Shown here piece after piece: positions 1-6,725 of a stretch of 10,994 nt of DNA (positions within the stretch are counted from its first letter, which is position 1; each line of letters opens with the position of its first letter). This DNA comes from DATFMH01 sp035267045 (GTDB taxonomy: Bacteria; Bacteroidota; Rhodothermia; Balneolales; DATFMH01). The stretch covers positions 1 through 10,994 of the forward strand of contig DATFMH010000154.1 in NCBI GenBank assembly GCA_035267045.1, read 5' to 3'. Below the pieces are notes generated by a model. That model was not told the DNA's origin. It searched no databases and worked only from the letters and a program-made list of their open reading frames with translations. The position numbers and the translations under genes were made by a program.

Positions 1-248
1 GGAAATACATTTTCTCTTCGAATAGCTTTAACAACATCAAACCCGCTTTTATCTGGCATTTCTATATCCAGGAAAATGATATCGGGATAAAAATCCAGAG
101 CAGCTTTTATACCATTATCAGCCTTCAGTTCTTTGGCTAAAATTTTGAGTGAAGGAATTTTATTCAAAAGACTCTCAAGACGATCACAGGCTTCTATTTC
201 ATCGTCAATGATGATACAGGTGATATTTTTTTTAGGATTTTTATCCAT
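1..248 (-). CDS. Response regulator, N-terminal part (receiver domain), probably LytTR family; cut by window edge
   Basis: Only the first 82 codons are present; the gene runs off the left edge of the window. The translation begins MDKNPKKNITCIIIDDE and is a receiver domain: the acidic pair D15-D16 follows the first beta strand, and the phosphoacceptor is D61 in the segment DIIFLDIEMP, followed by the usual K/S-GF turn. The ATG lies inside the end of the upstream histidine kinase gene (the two overlap by 8 bases). No Shine-Dalgarno sequence is visible, so translation is probably coupled to the kinase. Partners of LytS-type kinases normally carry a LytTR DNA-binding domain, but that part is outside the window, so the output domain is inferred. 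The receiver assignment itself is secure. Confidence 0.93.
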   Translation of the reverse strand, partial: MDKNPKKNITCIIIDDEIEACDRLESLLNKIPSLKILAKELKADNGIKAALDFYPDIIFLDIEMPDKSGFDVVKAIRRENVF

Positions 249-2346
249 TTGATATGGCCGGAATTGAAATAATTACTTCCGTACCTAACGGTTCCTGGTC
301 ACTATCAACCATATCGTTGATGCGATAAGTTATGCGAACATTTTTCAAATTGTAATATAAATTCAGGATTTGATCCAGGATGGTTAAGCCTTTGCCTGTA
401 CTATGATGTCCATTTCTTTGCGCTTCGTTTCTTCCTATTCCATTATCATTAATGATGATTTTATACTCATTAAAAGCATTCTCTATTATTAAATATAATT
501 TCCCATTAAGCTGAAGAGGACGTATCCCGTGTTTAATCGCATTCTCGACAAATGTATGGATCAACAATTTGGGGATCTTAATATCTTTGTTTATGGAATC
601 ATCTACCTGAATATTCCATTTGAATTTGTTGTTATTCCTGAATTTTTCTAATTCCAAATAATTTTCAACGTATTCCAATTCATCTTTTAAAGTGGTTACA
701 ATTTTGTCTGAATAAAGTATGGTAGAGCGCAATAATTTACTGTATTTGCCAAAGAGATAATCCGCCTGTTCACGATCCTGTTTATAGATTAGTGACCCAA
801 TAGCGTTTAGGGTGTTTAAAGTAAAATGGGGGTCAATTTGATTTTTTATAGACTTAAGCTGTAGTTCGGCTATTTGTTTTTCTGTGGTAAATTTTAGTTC
901 TGCCCTATGTTTTTGAGCTTTTTCAATCAAAAGGATAAGTAGAAAAATGACCAGATAGACACCGACATAAAATGGATATTTTAAATAAAATAAATAGTTG
1001 AACTGGTAAGTAAAAAAAATTTGGTGATTGTCGGATGCCAACACAAGTTCTGGTCTTTTATTACGGCCAACCTTGATTGAATGGTATTTTAAACCATAGC
1101 TACCAATTTGTTTAATTACTGTAAAACTGGAAAAGTTATTTCTACTGATTACAAGGTTACGATTTTTACTCTCAAAAAGAAGCTCATTTTGACCATCATG
1201 ATTAATGTCCAATGTTAGTGGGAATGTATTTGAGAGGGGAGGGACATGAGTTTTATAAACGATTTTAAATTTTTCATTTCTTCTCTCTATAGAGCCATTT
1301 GACCTTATTACATAAAAATAATTTGGCTGATTAGTATTTGTGTAAAGACTTGAACCTATCCAATCAGGCGATGTCGGGAAAGTTATTTTTTTTAACTGTT
1401 TAAATTTTGTGTCATATAATCGTAATGAACATAGATGTTTATCCATTCCAGCATAAATATTCATTACGACGTAATATTTATGACCTTTGACTTTTAATGG
1501 GACGATATCTGATTTCGATGTATAATTACCAATATTTATAGGTTTGAATTTAAACTTCAGATCTTTATTGAAATCCATGATCCAGGAAAACATATCTGAA
1601 TAGGGATCTGAATTATCACTATTACCGGTAGCACGTGTAGCAAAGCATATATTGATATTTTTATTTGTTTCGATAATAAATGAGTCCCCAAGGGAAGCAT
1701 AGCTGACCCCTGAGTTTATCAGTGAATCATTTTCGGGATCAAACCTGAATACTTTTCTTGGCTGTTTGGGATAACCAACGATACTGTAAAAATAAAATTC
1801 TTGGATGCCGTCATTATTGGAGTCATAATATGTAATTGGGATAAATTTACAATCCGGAAAGTTGTTTTTAGGTGTGAAATCAGATACAAATTTATTCCGG
1901 ACAATGAATTTGTGTTCAAATGGATTTAGACAATTCAAATAAATTTTATGGTTTTTATACAAAAAAAAATAAATGGATTTTAGACTATCCCGTCCGATGC
2001 TTGTCGTAATTAATTTATGAGTGAGCAACATTTTGCCATTGAAATTCCATTGATCCAGCACTTTTTTATTTTCGGTTACAGTGATATAAAAAAGATTGGG
2101 TTGAGATTGTCGGAATTCAATTTTTTCACTGATGCCGTCTCCGTTTAAGTCAGCGTAATAAAACATTTGATGGGGGAGAAGTGTTGTTTGCTTCACTAAT
2201 GTTGCTTTGTAGGGCTTAAAAAGGGAGGGTAAAAAATATATGATAATAACTGATATGATAAAACTGAGTGAAAGAGGGCTTGTTGTTATTTTTAAAATAA
2301 CACTTTTATGCTTCTTATATAACGTGGCGATTCGTGATTTAAACAA
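241..2346 (-). CDS. LytS/YehU-type sensor histidine kinase with FG-GAP-like extracytoplasmic sensor
   Basis: A 701-residue membrane histidine kinase that should phosphorylate the regulator encoded just downstream. The N-terminus has a membrane segment at about 26-43. The long extracytoplasmic part carries three FG-GAP/VCBS-like calcium-loop motifs (DLNGDG at 66-71, DSNNDG at 175-180, DINHDG at 380-385), which suggests a beta-propeller sensor. A second membrane segment lies at about 457-474, followed by a short charged helix. The catalytic part is the His_kinase (PF06580) type: phosphoacceptor H507 in QIDPHFTLNTLN, N-box VENAIKHG at 600-607, G1 box NDNGIG at 633-638 and GKGL at 651-654. The start is TTG. 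It sits 7 nt after AAGGAG, an in-frame stop lies just upstream, and the next in-frame Met (61) would lose the first membrane anchor. The ligand is unknown. Kinase assignment is firm; the propeller is inferred from motifs. Confidence 0.93.
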   Translation of the reverse strand: MFKSRIATLYKKHKSVILKITTSPLSLSFIISVIIIYFLPSLFKPYKATLVKQTTLLPHQMFYYADLNGDGISEKIEFRQSQPNLFYITVTENKKVLDQWNFNGKMLLTHKLITTSIGRDSLKSIYFFLYKNHKIYLNCLNPFEHKFIVRNKFVSDFTPKNNFPDCKFIPITYYDSNNDGIQEFYFYSIVGYPKQPRKVFRFDPENDSLINSGVSYASLGDSFIIETNKNINICFATRATGNSDNSDPYSDMFSWIMDFNKDLKFKFKPINIGNYTSKSDIVPLKVKGHKYYVVMNIYAGMDKHLCSLRLYDTKFKQLKKITFPTSPDWIGSSLYTNTNQPNYFYVIRSNGSIERRNEKFKIVYKTHVPPLSNTFPLTLDINHDGQNELLFESKNRNLVISRNNFSSFTVIKQIGSYGLKYHSIKVGRNKRPELVLASDNHQIFFTYQFNYLFYLKYPFYVGVYLVIFLLILLIEKAQKHRAELKFTTEKQIAELQLKSIKNQIDPHFTLNTLNAIGSLIYKQDREQADYLFGKYSKLLRSTILYSDKIVTTLKDELEYVENYLELEKFRNNNKFKWNIQVDDSINKDIKIPKLLIHTFVENAIKHGIRPLQLNGKLYLIIENAFNEYKIIINDNGIGRNEAQRNGHHSTGKGLTILDQILNLYYNLKNVRITYRINDMVDSDQEPLGTEVIISIPAISNG

Positions 2347-2359
2347 AGCATAACTCCTT
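2344..2359 (-). promoter_or_regulatory. Shine-Dalgarno and TTG start of the histidine kinase gene
   Basis: On the minus strand AAGGAG (2359-2354) stands 7 nt before TTG (2346-2344), which opens the kinase frame. An ATG at 2351-2349 is in another frame, lies only 2 nt from the Shine-Dalgarno, and its frame closes after 19 codons. This site therefore decides the start in favour of TTG. Confidence 0.7.
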
Positions 2360-2641
2360 TAAAAGAAGAAGTGTATCAGACAAGAATGATAAATTACACC
2401 TCTCATTCAACAGAACAATTACAGATCTATAGTCATCCCAAAATGATATATTCTATGACTTAAAATCTACTATGACCCTTAACAATGTAGCGCAATTTAT
2501 TCTATACATATGTACTATACAAGTAAAACATTGAATAATATAAATATCACAACTTTAGCAGTTTGCGAATTGGAAGCGCTGGAAGCAGCAAGACTCGCAG
2601 CGTCGCAAGATTCAGGTCATTTATTCCCTGGAATCTTCGAA

Positions 2642-2667
2642 ATTCATGAAGGGTACCCTCCATGAAT
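2642..2667. repeat. 26-bp near-perfect palindrome (operator-like or hairpin)
   Basis: Twelve of 13 base pairs are Watson-Crick around the central GGGTACCC. The outer arms read ATTCATG and CATGAAT. The one exception is A2649/C2660, which becomes a G-U pair in minus-strand RNA. There is no spacer in the middle and no T-run after it, so it looks more like a binding site for a dimeric protein than a terminator. It lies about 300 bp upstream of the histidine kinase start and about 210 bp after the Ser/Thr kinase stop. Confidence 0.6.
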
Positions 2668-2754
2668 GTGTATCTTTCGCTCAGGGACCTATTTGTGCAT
2701 TATCGTTAAACTAATAATCATTACTAATGGTCAAGCCATTTTAGGGATGGACAA

Positions 2755-2808
2755 ACATTAAGCACTAAACATTCAACACTAATTTTTTCCGGTCTCCGGT
2801 TTCCGTTA
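2755..2808. repeat. Short tandem repeats: 14-bp unit x2 followed by 7-bp unit x3
   Basis: Two adjacent 14-mers, ACATTAAGCACTAA (2755-2768) and ACATTCAACACTAA (2769-2782), match at 12 of 14 positions. After a short T-run come three heptamers TCCGGTC, TCCGGTT and TCCGTTA (2788-2808). A further CATCT-containing pair follows towards the kinase stop. The stretch is non-coding and looks like decayed intergenic repeat filler; no function is claimed. Confidence 0.6.
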
Positions 2809-2875
2809 TTTTTTTTTGCGAAAATCCGCACAATTTGCGTTCATCTGTGTTCTATCATCTACGTACGATCCGGAA

Positions 2876-5578
2876 TCAATTTTTTCCATCCAGCATGGCC
2901 TTGTAATGTTCCACTTGTTCCGGTTTATCCCATTTATTATACATGTCAATGACCCGTTTGAGGACTGTTTGAGTGGCCGGGTCTTCCAGGCCATTATGCT
3001 TTTTCAAAGCCGACAGGTTCTCAATACGTAATTTCTCTGCATTATCAAATTCATCCAGTTCCTGGTAAAGATCCGCTAAATTTTTACGGAGATATACTAG
3101 TTTGGGATGTGCAGGTCTCAGCGCTTTATCATCGACATGGATGGCTTTTTTGAAATAAGTCACCGCCTGATATTTCTTCCCGCCTTTCCACAGGCACATG
3201 GCCAGGTTATTATAATCGGTAGCCACATCAGGGTGGTCCGCTCCCAGCATCTGTTCATTTCTCTTCGCCACTTTTTTAAAAACAGACGCTGCTTTAAGGT
3301 ATTCGTGACCATAAAAATAATTTGTGGCTAAATCACCCAGGCTTCTCATAACCAGCGGATCTTTCTTACCATAAATATCACGTCGCATTTTATAGGCCTC
3401 CCGTAAATATTTACCACTGATATCATAATGATGCTGTTTTTGTTTGATCAACCCGAGAATATTCAATGAAGTGGCGATTTCAGGATGTTTATCGCCGAAG
3501 AGCTTTTTTTGCATGGCTAATGCTTGTGATTCATACACTTCTGCCGTGTCATAGTTCTGTTCGTTATATAATACTTTGCCGAGACTTTGCATGGTCTGAG
3601 CGATGAGCGGATGATCCCCCTGATAAATATTCTTTCGTAAGGCAAGGGCCAGCCGGAATAAGCTGTCGGCTTTTTTATAATTCCCTTCATCATTATTGAT
3701 CCAGGCTAAATACTGATATCCTCTGGCCGTTTGGTTATTCCCGGTACCTGAAGTTGCCGTAAAAATCTTCAATGATAAATTCACTAATGAATCGGCCTTG
3801 TGATAATCACCGGTCAAATAATACACCCATCCAAGCTCTTCTGTACTGGCGGCAAAGGATGAATCTTCTTGCAACCGTAAAAACATCGCTCTCGATTTTT
3901 TGAAATATTTTTTGGAGATATCATAATGTCCGGTTAATTCATTATAATCGGCCCACATGTGCAAACTATTTGCTAATTCATCATTCCCCGTTGGATAGAG
4001 TTTCTGACGAATCTTTAAAGCCTGATGCAGTAATGGCCCCGCTTTATCGTAAATTCCCAGATCTTCATAAATACCACCGACAGCATACAACAGGGTAGCT
4101 TTAATATCCGGTTGATCTTTGATCTGGTTCTTGATTCTTTGAGTACCTTTATCCAGAATTTCCCGTGCAGTCAGGTTAGTTTTATTCTGATTATACGGAT
4201 CGGCATTTTTGAAAATACCAATCATGAAATTGGTCACCTGATGAGCTTTGTATGCTTCGTTTTGAGCTTTGTTACGTTGTTCAGTGATGAGAACGGTGTA
4301 ATAAGTAATAATACCGGCGATCAGAAGAACGGTTGCGGCTACGGAAGTTACAGGTATGACATTTCTTTTTGCGAATTTTCTTATCCGGTATCTGAAATTA
4401 GTTTTACGTGCCAACACCGGGCGGTTTTGTAAATATCGCTGAATATCTTCGACAAAATGTCTGACCGATTCGAACCGCTCGTCCGGTTCTTTGTGAATGG
4501 CTTTGAGTACAATGGAATCCAGATCACCTTTTAATGTCTTAATGAGATCGTTGGCATGAAGTCCCCTGTTTTTCGCCGTGGGTTCAGCCGTTTTGGATTG
4601 ACGAATAGAATGACTGGCGGTGACCGGCGGTTTATGCGGTATAATATGATGAATTTGGGTGTATGTCTTATCCCTCAAATCCAGGGGATATGTATCTGTT
4701 AAAAGCTTATGCAATAGTACACCCAGGGCATAGATATCGCTGGCTATGGAAATAGACAATCCCTCAACCAGCTCGGGTGAGGCGTATTGAGGGGTCCAGA
4801 AACGCTGCCCGGGAGTCGTTTGTACCAGGGTGATATCGGAGGAGGTGGGATCCATGAGTTTAGCGACGCCAAAATCGAGTATCTTAGCGTTACCCTGTTT
4901 ATTTACAAGGATGTTTTGAGCTTTTAAGTCGCGGTGTACCACGAGATTATTATGAGCATACTGTACAGCATTACAGACTTTAATAAACAAGTTCAAACGC
5001 TGCCTGATCGTTAATTTATGTTTATTCGCATAAACATCGATGGGAATACCATCCACGTATTCCATTACAAGGTATGGAATACCTTTGGCCGTTAATCCTC
5101 CGTCATATAATTGTGCGATATTCGGATGGTGTAAACTGGCAAGTATTTCCTGTTCAACTTTAAAACGATAAGCGGTTTGATCGGAAAATATGCCCTGTTT
5201 TATGATCTTAATGGCGACCGATTGATGAAACTGGCCGTCTACCCGTTCTGCCCGGTAAACACTGGCCATACCCCCTGATCCTGCCATCTCTTCAATTTGG
5301 AACGGTCCGATTTTTTTGCCTATAAATGATTCTTTTTGTAGAAATGATGATTGCGATTCCTTCAGGTCGTCGATCAATTCTTTATGATCCAGTGATGCCC
5401 GTTCCAGGAAGTGCGTTTTTTCCGATTCTCTGATGCCCCAAAGTACACTTTTTACCTCTTTAATAAGCCTCTCATCGTTCCCACATACTTTCTTAACATA
5501 TGGTTCCCAGTCCTTTTCAGGTAATGTGAGGGCTTTATCGAGAATGGCCTCTATTTTTTCCCAATTATTATTTTGCAT
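2876..5578 (-). CDS. Membrane-anchored Ser/Thr protein kinase (PknB type) with C-terminal TPR array
   Basis: A 900-residue protein that should phosphorylate Ser/Thr on protein substrates. From the ATG chosen here, the N-terminus (WEKIEAILDKALTL) matches the leader typical of sigma-factor-linked kinases. Kinase motifs are complete: glycine loop GSGGMASVY (100-108), VAIK with K124, HRDLKAQN with catalytic D217, DFG at 236-238, and SPE at 267-269 in place of APE. A membrane segment spans about 407-431. The rest is TPR (TPR_12 / kinesin-light-chain-like); five HP/DP motifs (P657, P699, P741, P783, P825) are spaced exactly 42 residues apart. One membrane pass would put the TPRs outside the cytoplasm, perhaps as a sensor. 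In-frame starts upstream are ATG at 5605 and TTG at 5614; none has a clear Shine-Dalgarno. The sigma factor gene lies about 220 bp upstream on the same strand, and the two are likely one functional unit. Substrates are unknown. Confidence 0.93.
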   Translation of the reverse strand: MQNNNWEKIEAILDKALTLPEKDWEPYVKKVCGNDERLIKEVKSVLWGIRESEKTHFLERASLDHKELIDDLKESQSSFLQKESFIGKKIGPFQIEEMAGSGGMASVYRAERVDGQFHQSVAIKIIKQGIFSDQTAYRFKVEQEILASLHHPNIAQLYDGGLTAKGIPYLVMEYVDGIPIDVYANKHKLTIRQRLNLFIKVCNAVQYAHNNLVVHRDLKAQNILVNKQGNAKILDFGVAKLMDPTSSDITLVQTTPGQRFWTPQYASPELVEGLSISIASDIYALGVLLHKLLTDTYPLDLRDKTYTQIHHIIPHKPPVTASHSIRQSKTAEPTAKNRGLHANDLIKTLKGDLDSIVLKAIHKEPDERFESVRHFVEDIQRYLQNRPVLARKTNFRYRIRKFAKRNVIPVTSVAATVLLIAGIITYYTVLITEQRNKAQNEAYKAHQVTNFMIGIFKNADPYNQNKTNLTAREILDKGTQRIKNQIKDQPDIKATLLYAVGGIYEDLGIYDKAGPLLHQALKIRQKLYPTGNDELANSLHMWADYNELTGHYDISKKYFKKSRAMFLRLQEDSSFAASTEELGWVYYLTGDYHKADSLVNLSLKIFTATSGTGNNQTARGYQYLAWINNDEGNYKKADSLFRLALALRKNIYQGDHPLIAQTMQSLGKVLYNEQNYDTAEVYESQALAMQKKLFGDKHPEIATSLNILGLIKQKQHHYDISGKYLREAYKMRRDIYGKKDPLVMRSLGDLATNYFYGHEYLKAASVFKKVAKRNEQMLGADHPDVATDYNNLAMCLWKGGKKYQAVTYFKKAIHVDDKALRPAHPKLVYLRKNLADLYQELDEFDNAEKLRIENLSALKKHNGLEDPATQTVLKRVIDMYNKWDKPEQVEHYKAMLDGKN

Positions 5579-5802
5579 ACCATTGCCGTAAGTTTCTGAT
5601 CCCATCAATAACAATGCGAAGTAGCCAGGTCATTTGGTTCATAACCCCTGATATATTTTGATAAACCCAGTCTGATGTTTAAAAAAGCACACCAGATATC
5701 CTCAGTCATTAAATATTATACAAAACGAATGAATCATAATGTAAAAATGTGAATAAGGCTAAATAATAAACCGTTATTACATTTGTATGTTATGAAAACA
5801 GG

Positions 5803-6372
5803 TCAATTAAATCTTCCCTTTAACTCTTTATACAACCATCCACGTGCTTTGGCCCAGTCTCTTTTAACCGTACTGACCGACAGATTCATCACTTCAGCCG
5901 TATCTTCAATGCTCATTTCCCCGAAATAACGGTATTCCACCACTTCCGAAAGCCGCTTGTTCAGCTTTGCCAGGTTGCGTAAAGCCTCATCCAGGTTAAT
6001 CAAATCATCCGCTTGCTTATCCACTTTCATGATAGCATCCAGGTAAGTGACCGGTTGTTTATTGCCACCTCTTTTTTCCGCCTTTTTTTTACGTGCATGA
6101 TCAATAAGGATCTGCCGCATACAACGGGATGCAATGGCAAAGAAATGGGCACGATCTTTCCAATCGATACTTTTCTGATCTATCAGCTTTAAATAGACTT
6201 CATGGACCAATTCTGTTTGTGATAATGTATGATCAACAGGTTCATCCTTCATCTGCATATAGGCTAACCCTTTTAATTGGTTGTATACCAAAGGGAAAAG
6301 CTTATTATAAGCTTCGGAAGAACCCGTTTTTACCTTTATCAGTATCTGAGTGATTTCAGATCGATCCTGCAT
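5803..6372 (-). CDS. ECF-like RNA polymerase sigma factor (Sigma70_ECF / Sig-70_X6 type)
   Basis: A 189-residue sigma factor that should direct RNA polymerase to a specific promoter set. Region 2 contains TELVHEVYLKL (53-63) and WKDRAHFFAIASRCMRQIL (71-89) followed by IDHARKKKAEKRGG, the hallmark of the PF07638/TIGR02999 group. Region 4 (about 128-186) has VVEYRYFGEMSIEDTAEVM and a helix-turn-helix ending in SVSTVKRDWAKARGWL. The ATG at 6372 gives the length usual for the family; a TTG seven codons upstream (6393) is the alternative. No anti-sigma gene is adjacent. The downstream neighbour is a Ser/Thr kinase, and this pairing is well known for this sigma group, so activity may be set by phosphorylation (inference). 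The gene is divergent from the lipoprotein at 6726, which could be a target. Confidence 0.94.
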   Translation of the reverse strand: MQDRSEITQILIKVKTGSSEAYNKLFPLVYNQLKGLAYMQMKDEPVDHTLSQTELVHEVYLKLIDQKSIDWKDRAHFFAIASRCMRQILIDHARKKKAEKRGGNKQPVTYLDAIMKVDKQADDLINLDEALRNLAKLNKRLSEVVEYRYFGEMSIEDTAEVMNLSVSTVKRDWAKARGWLYKELKGRFN

Positions 6373-6411
6373 ATTTTTCCCGTTCTCACTCAAATAAAAT
6401 GAGCCAATTCT

Positions 6412-6443
6412 GGTTATTGTTACGCTTTTATTATAGAATAACC
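6412..6443. promoter_or_regulatory. Inverted repeat GGTTATT/AATAACC upstream of sigma gene
   Basis: Seven perfect base pairs (6412-6418 with 6437-6443) enclose an 18-nt spacer, centred about 55 bp before the sigma factor ATG. The position suits an operator or a symmetric promoter element for autoregulation. Seven base pairs alone is weak support. Confidence 0.35.
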
Positions 6444-6482
6444 GTAATCCATTACCAGGAAATCAGGTTATACTAATATCGA

Positions 6483-6529
6483 CACAATTAATAAGCTTGT
6501 GCTTAAGTCACAAACTTAATTGCGCAATT
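6483..6529. promoter_or_regulatory. Cluster of dyads: CACAA/TTGTG boxes and AATTGCGCAATT palindrome
   Basis: CACAA (6483-6487), TTGTG (6497-6501) and CACAA (6509-6513) alternate in orientation. The last two are part of a 9-bp inverted repeat, AAGCTTGTG with CACAAACTT, with one mismatch around a 7-nt spacer. Directly after it comes a perfect 12-bp palindrome, AATTGCGCAATT (6518-6529). Such stacked symmetry in a divergent spacer is typical of binding sites for dimeric regulators; the regulator is not identified. Confidence 0.5.
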
Positions 6530-6543
6530 TACAAAATGTTTTA

Positions 6544-6596
6544 CCCTTTTTCTCACTGGTATAGCGAATTCGCCGCAGTGATTTCATAAAAAAGGG
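6544..6596. repeat. Nested 53-nt dyad (long imperfect hairpin)
   Basis: Three sets of complementary arms share nearly the same centre: CCCTTTTT (6544-6551) with AAAAAGGG (6589-6596); TCACTG (6553-6558) with CAGTGA (6576-6581); and GCG/CGC around AATT, the 10-bp palindrome GCGAATTCGC (6564-6573). Neither strand has a U-run directly after the stem, so it is not a standard terminator. It would lie in the leader RNA of the lipoprotein gene if transcription starts before it, or act as a DNA site. Confidence 0.5.
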
Positions 6597-6725
6597 CATA
6601 AAAAGATCATTACGGTGTATTTCCACTTTAAAAAATAAAGCACTGTCACTCAAAGGGTTAGCAATAAGTAGACAATCAGGGTACAAGGGAAACTGAAAAA
6701 CAGGGATTAAAACAGTTCATCAGTT

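Larger units (their letters stand above)
2347..2875. other. 529-bp non-coding spacer between the kinase genes
   Basis: No convincing gene lies here. The half next to the histidine kinase is AT-rich and must hold that gene's promoter, but I could not single out a convincing Bacteroidota -7/-33 pair. A 10-bp palindrome TACATATGTA is at 2505-2514. Positions about 2570-2620 are a GC-richer patch built of short near-repeats (GGAAGC twice; GCAAGACTC and GCAAGATTC). A 26-bp dyad is at 2642-2667, a small AATGG/CCATT stem at 2726-2740, and short tandem repeats are at 2755-2808. No hairpin followed by a T-run, which would mark a clear intrinsic terminator, was seen downstream of the Ser/Thr kinase. Confidence 0.7.
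6373..6725. other. 353-bp divergent control region between sigma factor and lipoprotein genes
   Basis: The region must hold promoters firing both ways. It has no gene but an unusual density of symmetric sequence: a 7-bp inverted repeat at 6412-6443, a cluster of CACAA/TTGTG boxes plus a perfect 12-bp palindrome at 6483-6529, and a nested 53-nt dyad at 6544-6596. From 6597 to 6725 I see A-rich sequence with no strong Shine-Dalgarno before the ATG at 6726. Promoter elements for this sigma class are not known to me well enough to place them. Confidence 0.65.

Noticed and set aside
2510..2665. 51-codon plus-strand ORF (MYYTSKTLNNINITTLAVCE...) in the 529-bp spacer
   Set aside because: It has no ribosome binding site and no recognised family. 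Its GC-rich middle is made of short near-repeats (GGAAGC; GCAAGACTC/GCAAGATTC), and its end overlaps the 26-bp palindrome. Probably chance.
5712..5748. Promoter-like TTTACA ... TATAAT (minus strand) before the Ser/Thr kinase gene
   Set aside because: The spacing is 19 nt, and this is the E. coli type of promoter, not the Bacteroidota -33/-7 type. In AT-rich DNA such a match is expected by chance.
5764..5779. TAATAA/TTATTA stem after the sigma factor gene as a terminator
   Set aside because: The stem is only 6 A-T pairs and too weak, with no proper U-run. The downstream kinase is likely expressed from the same or a nearby promoter.
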